Shown here one piece after another: positions 1 through 6,663 of a stretch of DNA of 7,549 bases; position 1 is the stretch's first letter, and every line of letters begins with the position of its first letter. Made by a program: the position numbers and the translations under genes. The DNA is from Chitinophaga pinensis (GTDB taxonomy: Bacteria > Bacteroidota > Bacteroidia > Flavobacteriales_D > Crocinitomicaceae), in assembly GCA_945870115.1 (NCBI GenBank), contig CAMBRH010000168.1:1-7549 (forward strand), written 5' to 3'. The notes below the pieces were generated by a model. That model made no database searches, had not been told where the DNA came from, and saw nothing but the letters and a program-made list of their open reading frames with translations.

Positions 1-311
1 ATAAAATGCAAATCACTTTTAGCAATATCTTCAGGTTTCTCATTATTTAGAACTTGAATCAACAAACCGATTATTCCTTTTGTGATAATTGCATCTGAAT
101 CAGCAGAAAAGGTCATTTTTCCATCATCAAAATTAGAATCCAACCAAACATTTGATTGACAACCAGTAATTAATTTATCTTCCGTTTTTTTTCCTTCATC
201 AATTTTTGGTAAATCTTTACCAAGTTCAATGATGTATTCATATTTATCCATCCAGTCATCAAACATGGAAAATTCTTCAATTATGGATTGTTGCTTTTCT
301 TCTAAAGTCAT
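1..311 (-). CDS. sufE: SufE, cysteine desulfuration (sulfur acceptor) protein, C-terminal part outside window
   Basis: The minus-strand frame opens with ATG at 311-309 and stays open to the left edge, so 103 residues are visible and about 35-40 are probably missing compared with a family of about 140. SufE is a cytosolic partner of SufS: it takes persulfide sulfur from the desulfurase onto a conserved cysteine and passes it to the SufBCD scaffold for Fe-S cluster assembly. The diagnostic motif ITGCQSNVW is present, with the acceptor cysteine at residue 51, the same number as in E. coli SufE. The N-terminal helix, with FDDWMDKYEYIIELGKDLP, is also typical. The gene lies 100 bp downstream of sufS on the same strand, so the two are probably co-transcribed, although the gap is filled by a repeat element. 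The start codon is the only ATG that gives a normal SufE N-terminus, and the leader (ACAATAAA) is A-rich without a Shine-Dalgarno sequence, as usual in Bacteroidota. Confidence 0.95.
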   Translation of the reverse strand, partial: MTLEEKQQSIIEEFSMFDDWMDKYEYIIELGKDLPKIDEGKKTEDKLITGCQSNVWLDSNFDDGKMTFSADSDAIITKGIIGLLIQVLNNEKPEDIAKSDLHF

Positions 312-324
312 TTTATTGTAGATT

Positions 325-406
325 TTAGACAAAAGACAAAAGACAAAAGACTTTGACTTTTGCCTAAACAAAATCTAATGTCTATGTTCTATAGTCTTTT
401 AATCTA
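325..406. repeat. AGAC/TCTA quasi-palindromic intergenic repeat, copy 1 (sufS-sufE gap)
   Basis: The left arm is a 7-bp tandem, AGACAAA, repeated about 3.5 times at 327-351. The right arm (374-406) is built of TCTA and GTCT words and ends TAGTCTTTTAATCTA at 392-406. AAAAGAC at 345-351 is the reverse complement of GTCTTTT at 394-400, and a shorter hairpin, CAAAAG (344-349) with CTTTTG (357-362), sits inside. A second copy at 6277-6383 shares the 10-mer TTAGACAAAA at its left end and TAGTC(C/T)TTT(A)ATCTA at its right end, in the same plus-strand orientation. The element fills almost the whole gap between sufS and sufE. It has no coding capacity. I know similar AGAC/TCTA fillers from flavobacterial intergenic DNA, but their origin and function are unknown to me. 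Confidence 0.7.
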
Positions 407-411
407 TTATT

Positions 412-1647
412 TTATTTAAGCATTGAGATTCCTTTTTCTACTGCAGCGATAAAAACATCAATTTCTTCTTTCGTGTTATAAAACGCAAATGATGCACGAA
501 CTGTACCTGGGATTTTGTAAAAATCCATTAATGGTTGCGTACAATGATGACCAGTTCTAACAGCGATTCCTTGTTTGTCAAGTAAAGTTCCTAAATCGAA
601 AGGATGAACGCCATCAACAACAAATGAAACAACACTTGTTTTCTTTTTTGACTCTCCAATGATATTCATATCTTCAAATGTTGAAAGCAAATCTTGTGCA
701 TAATCAGCCAACATCATTTCATGTTTTTCGATGTCCTCGATGTTAAATTGACTCATATATTCCAATGCCTTTCCAAGACAAATTCCTCCAGCTATGTGCG
801 GTGTTCCAGCTTCAAATTTAAAAGGTAATTCGTTGTAAGTGGTTTTTTCAAAAGTCACTTTTTTGATCATGTCACCACCACCTTGATATGGAGGCATTTT
901 TTCTAATATTTTTTCTTTTCCATAAAGAACGCCAATTCCTGTTGGGCCAAAAACTTTGTGGCTTGAAAAAACAAAAAAGTCACAATCTAAGTCTTGAACA
1001 TCAATTTTTTTATGTTGAATACTTTGTGCGCCATCTATCAAAACTTTTGCGCCAACAAGGTGAGCTTTTTCAATAATTTCTTTGATTGGATTTATTGTTC
1101 CAAGTGTATTTGAAATATGCGTTACAGCTACTAATTTCGTTTTTAATGAAAGTAATTTTTCGTATTCCTCAATAATTAAATCTCCTTTTTTAGTAATTGG
1201 TATTACTCGTAGAACACATTTTTTGCGTTCACACAGCATTTGCCAAGGAACAATATTGGAATGGTGTTCCATTGCTGAAATTATTATTTCATCACCTTCT
1301 TTCAATAATTCTCCAAATGAAGAAGCAACCAAATTTATTCCATCAGTTGTTCCCTTGGTAAAAATTATTTCATTCGTAGAATTGGCATTGATGTAATTTG
1401 CAATGAATTTACGTGCATCTTCGTAATCTGAAGTTGATTTTTGACTTAAATAATGAACTCCACGGTGAATGTTTGCATTATCTTTTGAATAATAGCGATT
1501 TATTGCATCCAACACAAATTGTGGTTTCTGCGAAGTTGCTCCGTTATCGAAATAAATTAAATTTTTTCCGTATATTAATTGTCGCAAAGCAGGAAAATCT
1601 TCTCTGATTTCACGGACACTAAATTTTCTTTTTGCTGTTGATTCCAT
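412..1647 (-). CDS. sufS: SufS, group II cysteine desulfurase (PLP-dependent)
   Basis: The 411-residue protein is a fold-type I PLP enzyme that converts L-cysteine to L-alanine and leaves a persulfide for SufE and Fe-S cluster assembly. The family's key residues are all visible: H128 in the EHHSN motif, D205 and Q208 in IDGAQ, the PLP-binding lysine K231 in SSHKVFGPTG, the persulfide-forming C369 in RTGHHCTQPLM, and R384 in TVRASF. Each lies five residues beyond its E. coli SufS counterpart as I recall the numbering. The RTGHHC motif marks the SufS/CsdA group rather than IscS or NifS. Length is normal (about 405-415). I chose the ATG at 1647-1645. A TTG seven codons upstream (1668) would add MFTFVKD, but that stretch overlaps a promoter-like TACTTTTG, and the ATG puts the REDFPAL helix at the usual distance from the N-terminus. 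sufE follows directly, while polA is divergent, so sufBCD is not immediately upstream here. Confidence 0.97.
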   Translation of the reverse strand: MESTAKRKFSVREIREDFPALRQLIYGKNLIYFDNGATSQKPQFVLDAINRYYSKDNANIHRGVHYLSQKSTSDYEDARKFIANYINANSTNEIIFTKGTTDGINLVASSFGELLKEGDEIIISAMEHHSNIVPWQMLCERKKCVLRVIPITKKGDLIIEEYEKLLSLKTKLVAVTHISNTLGTINPIKEIIEKAHLVGAKVLIDGAQSIQHKKIDVQDLDCDFFVFSSHKVFGPTGIGVLYGKEKILEKMPPYQGGGDMIKKVTFEKTTYNELPFKFEAGTPHIAGGICLGKALEYMSQFNIEDIEKHEMMLADYAQDLLSTFEDMNIIGESKKKTSVVSFVVDGVHPFDLGTLLDKQGIAVRTGHHCTQPLMDFYKIPGTVRASFAFYNTKEEIDVFIAAVEKGISMLK

Positions 1648-1655
1648 ATCTTTTA

Positions 1656-1663
1656 CAAAAGTA
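1656..1663 (-). promoter_or_regulatory. candidate -7 box (TACTTTTG) for sufS
   Basis: On the minus strand, TACTTTTG matches the Bacteroidota -7 consensus TAnnTTTG exactly. It ends 8 nt before the sufS ATG. If used, transcription would start at or next to the start codon, giving a leaderless or nearly leaderless message. The nearest upstream TTG (after a T-run near 1683) is only 13 nt away, shorter than the usual -33/-7 spacing, so a chance match is quite possible. Confidence 0.35.
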
Positions 1664-1822
1664 AACAATTATGATTCAAAAAAAGATTAAAGTTAGGAAT
1701 TTTTAATATTTTGATAATTATTTTCAAATCCACAATTTCTATATTTCACCACCATGTAAATATATTTTAAATTGATAAAAATGGACTCTATTGAATTTCT
1801 TTTAAACTTTTCTCACTAGCCC

Positions 1823-1855
1823 TTGCATTCGAATTATAAATTTATACTACTTTAG
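1823..1855 (+). promoter_or_regulatory. candidate polA promoter (TTG, 22-nt spacer, TACTTTAG)
   Basis: TTG at 1823-1825 and TACTTTAG at 1848-1855 resemble the Bacteroidota -33 and -7 elements (TTG and TAnnTTTG, one mismatch) with a 22-nt spacer. Transcription would start about 5-8 nt later, giving a leader of roughly 15-20 nt before the polA ATG at 1879. The spacer contains a perfect 12-bp palindrome, TATAAATTTATA, at 1835-1846. The rest of the divergent gap (1664-1822) is AT-rich with no recognisable gene or structure beyond two tiny frames. Confidence 0.45.
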
Positions 1856-1878
1856 TAATCCATTTTCAAAAAAAGAAC

Positions 1879-4701
1879 ATGTTAACTCCCAAAATAGAAA
1901 AAAAAATATTTTTATTAGATGCTTTTGCATTAATTTATAGAGCTTATTTTGCCTTTGCAAAAAATCCACGAGTAAACTCAAAAGGTCAAAATACTTCTGC
2001 GGCCTTTGGTTTTACAAATGCCTTAATTGATGTCATAAAAAAAGAAGAGCCAACGCATTTAGCTGTCGTTTTCGATCCTCCGGGAGGAGCGTCAAATCGT
2101 CAAGATGATTTTGCGGCTTACAAAGCACATCGTCAGGAAATGCCAGAAGATTTGCGTGCAATGATTGAACCAATCAAACGAATTGTTGAAGCATTTAAAA
2201 TTCCGATTTTAATGAAAGAAGGATTTGAAGCAGATGATGTAATTGGAACTTTGGCGAAAATTGCTGAAAAAGAAGGCTATACAACCTACATGATGACTCC
2301 AGATAAGGATTTTGGACAATTGGTTTCAGATAAAATTTTTATTTACAAACCTGGACGAGGAGGAGATCCTGCAAGTGTTTTGGGTGTTGAAGAAGTATGT
2401 GAAAAATTTGAAGTTGATCATCCTTTAAAAGTTATCGACATTTTAGGTCTTTGGGGTGATGCCGCTGATAACATTCCAGGAATTCCTGGGATTGGAGAAA
2501 AAACATCTAAATTGTTGATTCAAAAATATGGTTCAGTTGAAAACTTAATTGCACATGCGCACGAACTAAAAGGCAAACAACAAGAGAACGTAATCAATTA
2601 CGCAGATCAAGGAAGGTTGTCAAAAGCTTTAGCGACAATCATTTTAGATGTTGATGTGGAGTTTGAACCTGAACATTTAGTTATGTGTCCGCCAGATGCA
2701 GATAAGATTAGAGATATTTTTACAGAATTGGAATTTGTAAATCTTGCAAAAAGAATATTGGGAGAAGAAATTGTCATCACCCAAAGTGGTAATTCTTCTA
2801 GCAAAAAAGTAAGTAATGAAAATCAATTGGATTTATTTGGTTCACAAAGTTTATTGGAAAATCAAAATCCAATTGCAACTAGTAATCAAAAAACCTTGGT
2901 TACTGAAAAAGCAAAATATCATTTAGTAAACACAGAAGAAGAACATAATCAATTATGTTCTTTGATTCTGAAAGAAAAATCAGTTTGCTTTGACACAGAA
3001 ACAACAAATATTGAAGCCTTAGAAGCAGAATTAGTTGGAATTGCCATTTCATTTAAAGAAAAAGAAGCATATTATATTGCTTGTCCAGAAGATCAAGTTT
3101 TGACACAGCAAATTGTAGAAACGTTCAGACCATTTTTCGAAAATGAAACCATTGAAAAAGTGGGACATAATTTAAAATATGACATTCAAGTTTTAGCAAA
3201 TTACGGAATCGATGTCAAAGGTCCATATTTTGACACAATGATAGCACATTATTTAATCAATGCTGATTCAAAACAAAGCATGGGTTTTTTAGCAGAATAT
3301 TACTTGAATTACAAAGCAATTTCGATCGAAGAATTAATTGGAAAAAAAGGCAAAAATCAAGGAAATATGCGTGATCTTACTCCAGAGGAAGTTGTTGATT
3401 ACGCGTGCGAAGATGCAGACATTACTTATCAATTGAAAAATGTTTTTGAACCAGAAATTCAAAAAGAACATTTAAAAGATTTGTTTTACAACATGGAAAT
3501 TCCATTGATGAAAGTGATTCAAAAAATGGAACGTGAAGGAATTGCAATTGATGCTGTTCACATAGATTTGTTTGCAAAACAATTAGACGAGGAAACAATT
3601 AAGCTAGAAAAAGACATCAAAGAAATGGCAGGAAGTGAATTTAATTTAAATTCTCCAAAACAATTAGGTGAGGTTCTTTTCGATCAAATGAAAATTTCCA
3701 GCAAAGCTAAAAAAACAAAAACAGGACAATATTCCACTTCGGAAGATGCTTTGGAACAATATAAAAATGACCATGAAATCATAGGTTTGATTTTAGAATA
3801 CCGTCAATGTAAAAAATTAAAAAGCACCTACGTTGATCCAATGCCAAGTTGGGTTTTGAAAAAGGATAATCGGGTACATACGCATTTTATGCAAACCGTA
3901 ACGGCAACTGGGCGTTTGAGTTCAAACAATCCAAATTTGCAAAATATTCCAATTCGCACCACGAAAGGAAAAGAAATCAGAAAAGCATTTATTGCAAAAA
4001 ACGAAGATTTTACCTTGATGGCGGCGGATTATTCTCAAATTGAACTTAGAATTATAGCTGCTTTAAGCGAAGATAAATCTATGATTCAAGCTTTCAATGA
4101 CGGAAAGGACATTCATCAAGCAACGGCTTCAAATGTGTTTCATGTTGAAATTGATGCCGTAACAAGAGAACAAAGAAGTGCTGCAAAAGCAGTAAATTTT
4201 GGAATCATTTATGGTCAATCAGCATTTGGTTTGGCTCAAAATTTAGGAATTTCAAGAACCGAAGCCAAAGGAATAATTGATAGTTATTTTGCACAATTCG
4301 GAACCATCAAATCCTACATGGATAAAGTGGTGAATGACGCTAGAGAATTGGGTTACGTTGAAACAATCATGAAACGAAGAAGGTATTTGCCAGATATTAA
4401 TTCTGCCAATGCTGTCGTGAGAGGATTTGCCGAAAGAAATGCCGTTAATGCTCCGATTCAAGGTTCAGCGGCAGACATCATTAAATTAGCAATGATTGAA
4501 GTTGATAAAGCAATGACAAGTCAAAATGTACAATCAAAATTATTGTTGCAAGTGCATGATGAGTTAGTTTTTGATGTTCATAATTCTGAAAAAGAAATCA
4601 TGAAAAACTTGGTGAAAGAAGCGATGGAGAAAGCCGTTTCACTCGTTGTTCCTTTAGATGTTGAAGTTGAATTTGGACAAAATTGGCTTGAGGCACATTG
4701 A
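1879..4701 (+). CDS. polA: DNA polymerase I (5' nuclease, 3'-5' exonuclease, family A polymerase)
   Basis: The 940-residue product has the full Pol I layout, used for Okazaki fragment maturation and repair synthesis. The 5' nuclease domain (about 1-290) shows its metal-binding carboxylates: D14, D66 (VFDPPGG), E117/D119/D120 (EADD), D142 and D144 (TPDKD), D194 and D197, followed by the helix-hairpin-helix GIPGIGEKT. A variable linker (about 300-350) contains QLDLF at 316-320, resembling a sliding-clamp-binding peptide. The proofreading domain is intact, with FDTET (D372, E374), NLKYD (D435) and YACEDAD (Y508, D512). Polymerase motifs are motif A MAADYSQIE (D717), the O-helix RSAAKAVNFGIIYG (R766, K770, F774, Y778) and motif C QVHDELVF (H893, D894). 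These polymerase residues lie 12 beyond E. coli numbering, so both activities should work. Length is normal for Bacteroidota, slightly above E. coli (928). It is divergent from sufS, and xseA follows after 137 bp. Confidence 0.98.
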   Translation: MLTPKIEKKIFLLDAFALIYRAYFAFAKNPRVNSKGQNTSAAFGFTNALIDVIKKEEPTHLAVVFDPPGGASNRQDDFAAYKAHRQEMPEDLRAMIEPIKRIVEAFKIPILMKEGFEADDVIGTLAKIAEKEGYTTYMMTPDKDFGQLVSDKIFIYKPGRGGDPASVLGVEEVCEKFEVDHPLKVIDILGLWGDAADNIPGIPGIGEKTSKLLIQKYGSVENLIAHAHELKGKQQENVINYADQGRLSKALATIILDVDVEFEPEHLVMCPPDADKIRDIFTELEFVNLAKRILGEEIVITQSGNSSSKKVSNENQLDLFGSQSLLENQNPIATSNQKTLVTEKAKYHLVNTEEEHNQLCSLILKEKSVCFDTETTNIEALEAELVGIAISFKEKEAYYIACPEDQVLTQQIVETFRPFFENETIEKVGHNLKYDIQVLANYGIDVKGPYFDTMIAHYLINADSKQSMGFLAEYYLNYKAISIEELIGKKGKNQGNMRDLTPEEVVDYACEDADITYQLKNVFEPEIQKEHLKDLFYNMEIPLMKVIQKMEREGIAIDAVHIDLFAKQLDEETIKLEKDIKEMAGSEFNLNSPKQLGEVLFDQMKISSKAKKTKTGQYSTSEDALEQYKNDHEIIGLILEYRQCKKLKSTYVDPMPSWVLKKDNRVHTHFMQTVTATGRLSSNNPNLQNIPIRTTKGKEIRKAFIAKNEDFTLMAADYSQIELRIIAALSEDKSMIQAFNDGKDIHQATASNVFHVEIDAVTREQRSAAKAVNFGIIYGQSAFGLAQNLGISRTEAKGIIDSYFAQFGTIKSYMDKVVNDARELGYVETIMKRRRYLPDINSANAVVRGFAERNAVNAPIQGSAADIIKLAMIEVDKAMTSQNVQSKLLLQVHDELVFDVHNSEKEIMKNLVKEAMEKAVSLVVPLDVEVEFGQNWLEAH

Positions 4702-4743
4702 TAATTGCCACCCAGAGCCTCAGTCAACAATCAAAAAGTCCGC

Positions 4744-4819
4744 CTTTGTGTTCTTCGTGTATCTTTGTGCCTTCGTGTTAATCCCTTTGCTAACTTTGCG
4801 TTAACTTTGCATCTTTGCG
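4744..4819 (+). repeat. array of eight degenerate CTTTGyG units upstream of xseA
   Basis: Units start at 4744, 4753, 4763, 4771, 4785, 4794, 4805 and 4813, with steps of 9, 10, 8, 14, 9, 11 and 8 bp. They read CTTTGTG, CTTCGTG, CTTTGTG, CTTCGTG, CTTTGCT, CTTTGCG, CTTTGCA and CTTTGCG. The block fills most of the 137-bp polA-xseA gap, is richer in G and C than its flanks, and contains no good intrinsic terminator. It is non-coding and resembles the CTTTGCG-type filler I associate with Bacteroidota intergenic DNA. An upstream TTG that could extend xseA (4815) lies inside the last unit, one reason for rejecting that start. Confidence 0.75.
4760..4809 (+). promoter_or_regulatory. three exact TAnnTTTG boxes within the repeat array, candidate xseA promoter(s)
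   Basis: TATCTTTG (4760-4767), TAACTTTG (4791-4798) and TAACTTTG (4802-4809) all match the Bacteroidota -7 consensus exactly. The box at 4791 has a TTTG 23 nt upstream (4764-4767) that could serve as -33. The box at 4802 would give a leader of about 25 nt before the xseA ATG at 4839. The matches come from the repeat units themselves, so promoter activity is an inference; xseA could equally be read through from polA. Confidence 0.4.
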
Positions 4820-4838
4820 TTTAATTCAATCCAATAAA

Positions 4839-6272
4839 ATGTCTGAAGAAAGACAAATATTTACTTTAAAGCAAGTCGCAACGTCTATTCAGAGGTTAAT
4901 GTCTGAACGATACCATCAAAATTATTGGGTACAAACAGAAATTCATAAATTAAATTATACAACCAAAGGACATTGTTATCCTGAATTGGTTCACAAAGAA
5001 AATGGGCGAATTGTAGCAGAAATGCGCGGAACAATTTGGGCAACAAGCTATGATAAAATCAGTAAAAATTTTGCTGAAATTGTCAAAGAACCAATTCGTG
5101 ACGGAATGTCTTTGTTGATGCTCGTAAAAATTGTTTTTCATCCACTCTATGGAATGTCGCTTGAAATTATTGATATTGATCCAACTTATTCCTTGGGAGA
5201 ATTACAAAAAGAACGCGATGAAACTTTAAAAAGACTAACCAAGGAAGGGATTTTAAACAACAATCAAAAATTAATCTTTCCACTTTTACCAAAAAGAATT
5301 GCCATTATTTCAATGGATTCGAGCAAAGGACTTTTGGATTTCTACAGTGTTACACAAAATAATCCGTGGAATTATAATTTCTTTTTCATGCTTTTTCCAG
5401 CGAATTTGAATGGCGATATGGCAGTGAATTCGATTGTAAATCAATTAAATCGAATTGAAAAAGTAAAACATCATTTTGACATAGTTTTAATCATCCGTGG
5501 AGGAGGTGGAGAAATCGGTTTATCATGTTATAACAATTACCTTTTGGCAAAAACAATCGCGACTTTTCCGTTGCCAATCATGACTGGAATTGGACATTCA
5601 ACGAACATTACCGTTTCAGAAATGGTTGCCTTTCGCTCAGCAATTACACCAACAGAATTAGGTGATTTTTTAATTCAAGCATTTCATGAATTTAGCGTTC
5701 CATTAGATAATGCAAAAAAGACAATTACCACAAAATCAATTTCTTTACTGGAAATAAAACGCAAAGAACTGAAAAATGAAATTCGTTTTTTATCTAAATC
5801 AAGCTCCTTGTTTTTAATTGAAAATAAAAATGCGTTAAAAAATAAATTGCTTTTAATTCAGCACAAAACAATTCATTCGATTCAAAATTTTTATTTGCAG
5901 ACAAATAAACTTAATTTTGTGCTAAATCATGGAGTAAAAAATATGGTTTTAAGTAAAAGGGTAGATTTGGCTAAAGTTAAAGATAAACTTGAAATTAGTT
6001 TTTTGGAATCAATTAAGCAAAACAAGCAAAACAGAAAAACATTAGTAGATTCTCTACATAATTTAATATTAAAATCACTAGAAAAAGATAAAAATCACTT
6101 GAAATTAATTGAAAATTCAATCAGATTAATTGATCCAGCAGAAGTTTTAAAACGGGGATATTCAATTACTTTAAAAGACGGAAAATTAATTTCAGACAAA
6201 AATCCAGTTAAAATTGGAGATATAATTGAAACGCAAACGAAAGATATAATAATTAATAGTCAGGTTTTGTAA
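4839..6272 (+). CDS. xseA: Exodeoxyribonuclease VII large subunit
   Basis: The 477-residue product is the catalytic subunit of ExoVII, which degrades single-stranded DNA processively from both ends in a metal-independent manner and acts in repair and recombination. It has an N-terminal OB-fold (about 5-110) with WVQTEI and GHCYPELV, a nuclease core (about 120-285), a Lys/Asn-rich helical, probably coiled-coil region (about 290-415), and the family's C-terminal segment with LKRGYSIT (R439-Y441). Core motifs are D167 (KGLLDFYS), R220 (IIRGGGG) and H253 (GIGHSTN). Two positions that are Asp in the E. coli motifs RGGGSLEDLWSFND and GHETD are Asn here (N233 in YNN, N256 in GHSTN). I believe this is a lineage variant rather than damage, since the frame is intact. 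Length is close to E. coli (456). The ATG at 4839 was chosen over an in-frame TTG at 4815 because that codon lies in the repeat array. xseB follows after 138 bp. Confidence 0.95.
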   Translation: MSEERQIFTLKQVATSIQRLMSERYHQNYWVQTEIHKLNYTTKGHCYPELVHKENGRIVAEMRGTIWATSYDKISKNFAEIVKEPIRDGMSLLMLVKIVFHPLYGMSLEIIDIDPTYSLGELQKERDETLKRLTKEGILNNNQKLIFPLLPKRIAIISMDSSKGLLDFYSVTQNNPWNYNFFFMLFPANLNGDMAVNSIVNQLNRIEKVKHHFDIVLIIRGGGGEIGLSCYNNYLLAKTIATFPLPIMTGIGHSTNITVSEMVAFRSAITPTELGDFLIQAFHEFSVPLDNAKKTITTKSISLLEIKRKELKNEIRFLSKSSSLFLIENKNALKNKLLLIQHKTIHSIQNFYLQTNKLNFVLNHGVKNMVLSKRVDLAKVKDKLEISFLESIKQNKQNRKTLVDSLHNLILKSLEKDKNHLKLIENSIRLIDPAEVLKRGYSITLKDGKLISDKNPVKIGDIIETQTKDIIINSQVL

Positions 6273-6276
6273 GATA

Positions 6277-6383
6277 TTAGACAAAAAGATTCAAAAGTCA
6301 AGACTTGTTTTTCTCAAGAAACAAAATTTAGAGTCACAAACAAATATGTGTCTTTGCTTCTGAATCTTCTAGTCCTTTATCTA
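6277..6383. repeat. AGAC/TCTA quasi-palindromic intergenic repeat, copy 2 (xseA-xseB gap)
   Basis: This is a second, longer and more diverged copy of the element at 325-406. It shares TTAGACAAAA at 6277-6286 and the end TAGTCCTTTATCTA at 6370-6383. It can fold: AAGATTCAnAAG (6286-6297) is complementary to CTTnTGAATCTT (6357-6368). Inside the loop TTGTTT (6305-6310) pairs with AAACAA (6319-6324) around an 8-nt loop. There is no run of T after either stem, so it does not look like an intrinsic terminator. Its place inside the presumed xseAB transcript means the folded RNA could affect mRNA processing or the XseA:XseB ratio, which is inference. Confidence 0.65.
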
Positions 6384-6410
6384 ACAATCCAATAATCTAA
6401 TAATCCAACT
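6379..6410 (+). repeat. four tandem 8-bp ATCyAAyn units abutting the xseB start codon
   Basis: The units are ATCTAACA, ATCCAATA, ATCTAATA and ATCCAACT, exactly in phase, with the fourth base alternating T, C, T, C. The last unit ends at 6410 and the xseB ATG begins at 6411. The block overlaps the right end of the AGAC/TCTA element by five bases and may be part of the same composite element. It supplies an unstructured, G-free leader for xseB with no Shine-Dalgarno sequence. Confidence 0.8.
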
Positions 6411-6605
6411 ATGGAAACAAATTATAAAGAAGCATTTGAAGAACTACAACAAATTGTTGAAGAAATTGAAACAGGAGAAATCAGTGTTGATGAACTATCT
6501 CTGAAAGTAAAACGCGCAGCAAGTTTATTGAAAATTTGCAAGGAAAAATTAAGTTCGACGGAGGAAGATGTGAATCAAATTTTAAAAGAACTTGATGAAG
6601 AATAA
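6411..6605 (+). CDS. xseB: Exodeoxyribonuclease VII small subunit
   Basis: The 64-residue acidic helical protein binds XseA in several copies per large subunit to form ExoVII in the cytosol. In E. coli, XseA without enough XseB is harmful. The family pattern is clear: YKEAFEELQQIVEEIETGEISVDEL... is the first helix and turn (FEEL-x-x-IVEEIE-x-GE), followed by a second helix with LLKICKEKLSS, where the conserved Cys (C43) and Lys residues fall. A short acidic tail (about 50-64) completes it. Length is somewhat below E. coli XseB (80) but within the family's range. It lies downstream of xseA as expected, yet the 138-bp repeat-filled gap is unusual for a pair that is often overlapping or nearly so in other bacteria. 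Expression could come from xseA read-through or a promoter in the gap; I see no exact TAnnTTTG box there on the plus strand. Confidence 0.93.
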   Translation: METNYKEAFEELQQIVEEIETGEISVDELSLKVKRAASLLKICKEKLSSTEEDVNQILKELDEE

Positions 6606-6663
6606 ATTTCAGAAATACCATTTTACTTAAAGATTAAAAGTACTTATTCATTTCATCACGTAA

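Noticed and set aside
888..1607. Plus-strand frames opposite sufS (888-1076, 1082-1396, 1413-1607)
   Set aside because: They are antisense shadows of a strongly supported gene and show no family motifs.
1648..1668. TTG start extending sufS by seven residues
   Set aside because: The extension overlaps a promoter-like box and the ATG at 1647 already gives a normal SufS N-terminus.
1697..1787. Tiny frames in the divergent gap: a 20-codon minus-strand frame starting MVVKYRNCG and an 11-codon plus-strand frame starting MDSIEF just to its right
   Set aside because: Both are very short with no supporting signals; such frames are expected by chance.
4689..4722. Possible terminator at the polA end: TGAGGC (4689-4694) pairing with GCCTCA (4717-4722)
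   Set aside because: The loop is 22 nt and no T-run follows, so it is not a convincing intrinsic terminator.
4815..4838. TTG start extending xseA by eight residues
   Set aside because: The codon lies inside the last CTTTGCG repeat unit; the ATG at 4839 is the natural start.
2607..5141. Minus-strand frames opposite polA and xseA (2607-2804, 4252-4461, 4950-5141)
   Set aside because: They are antisense shadows within well-supported genes.
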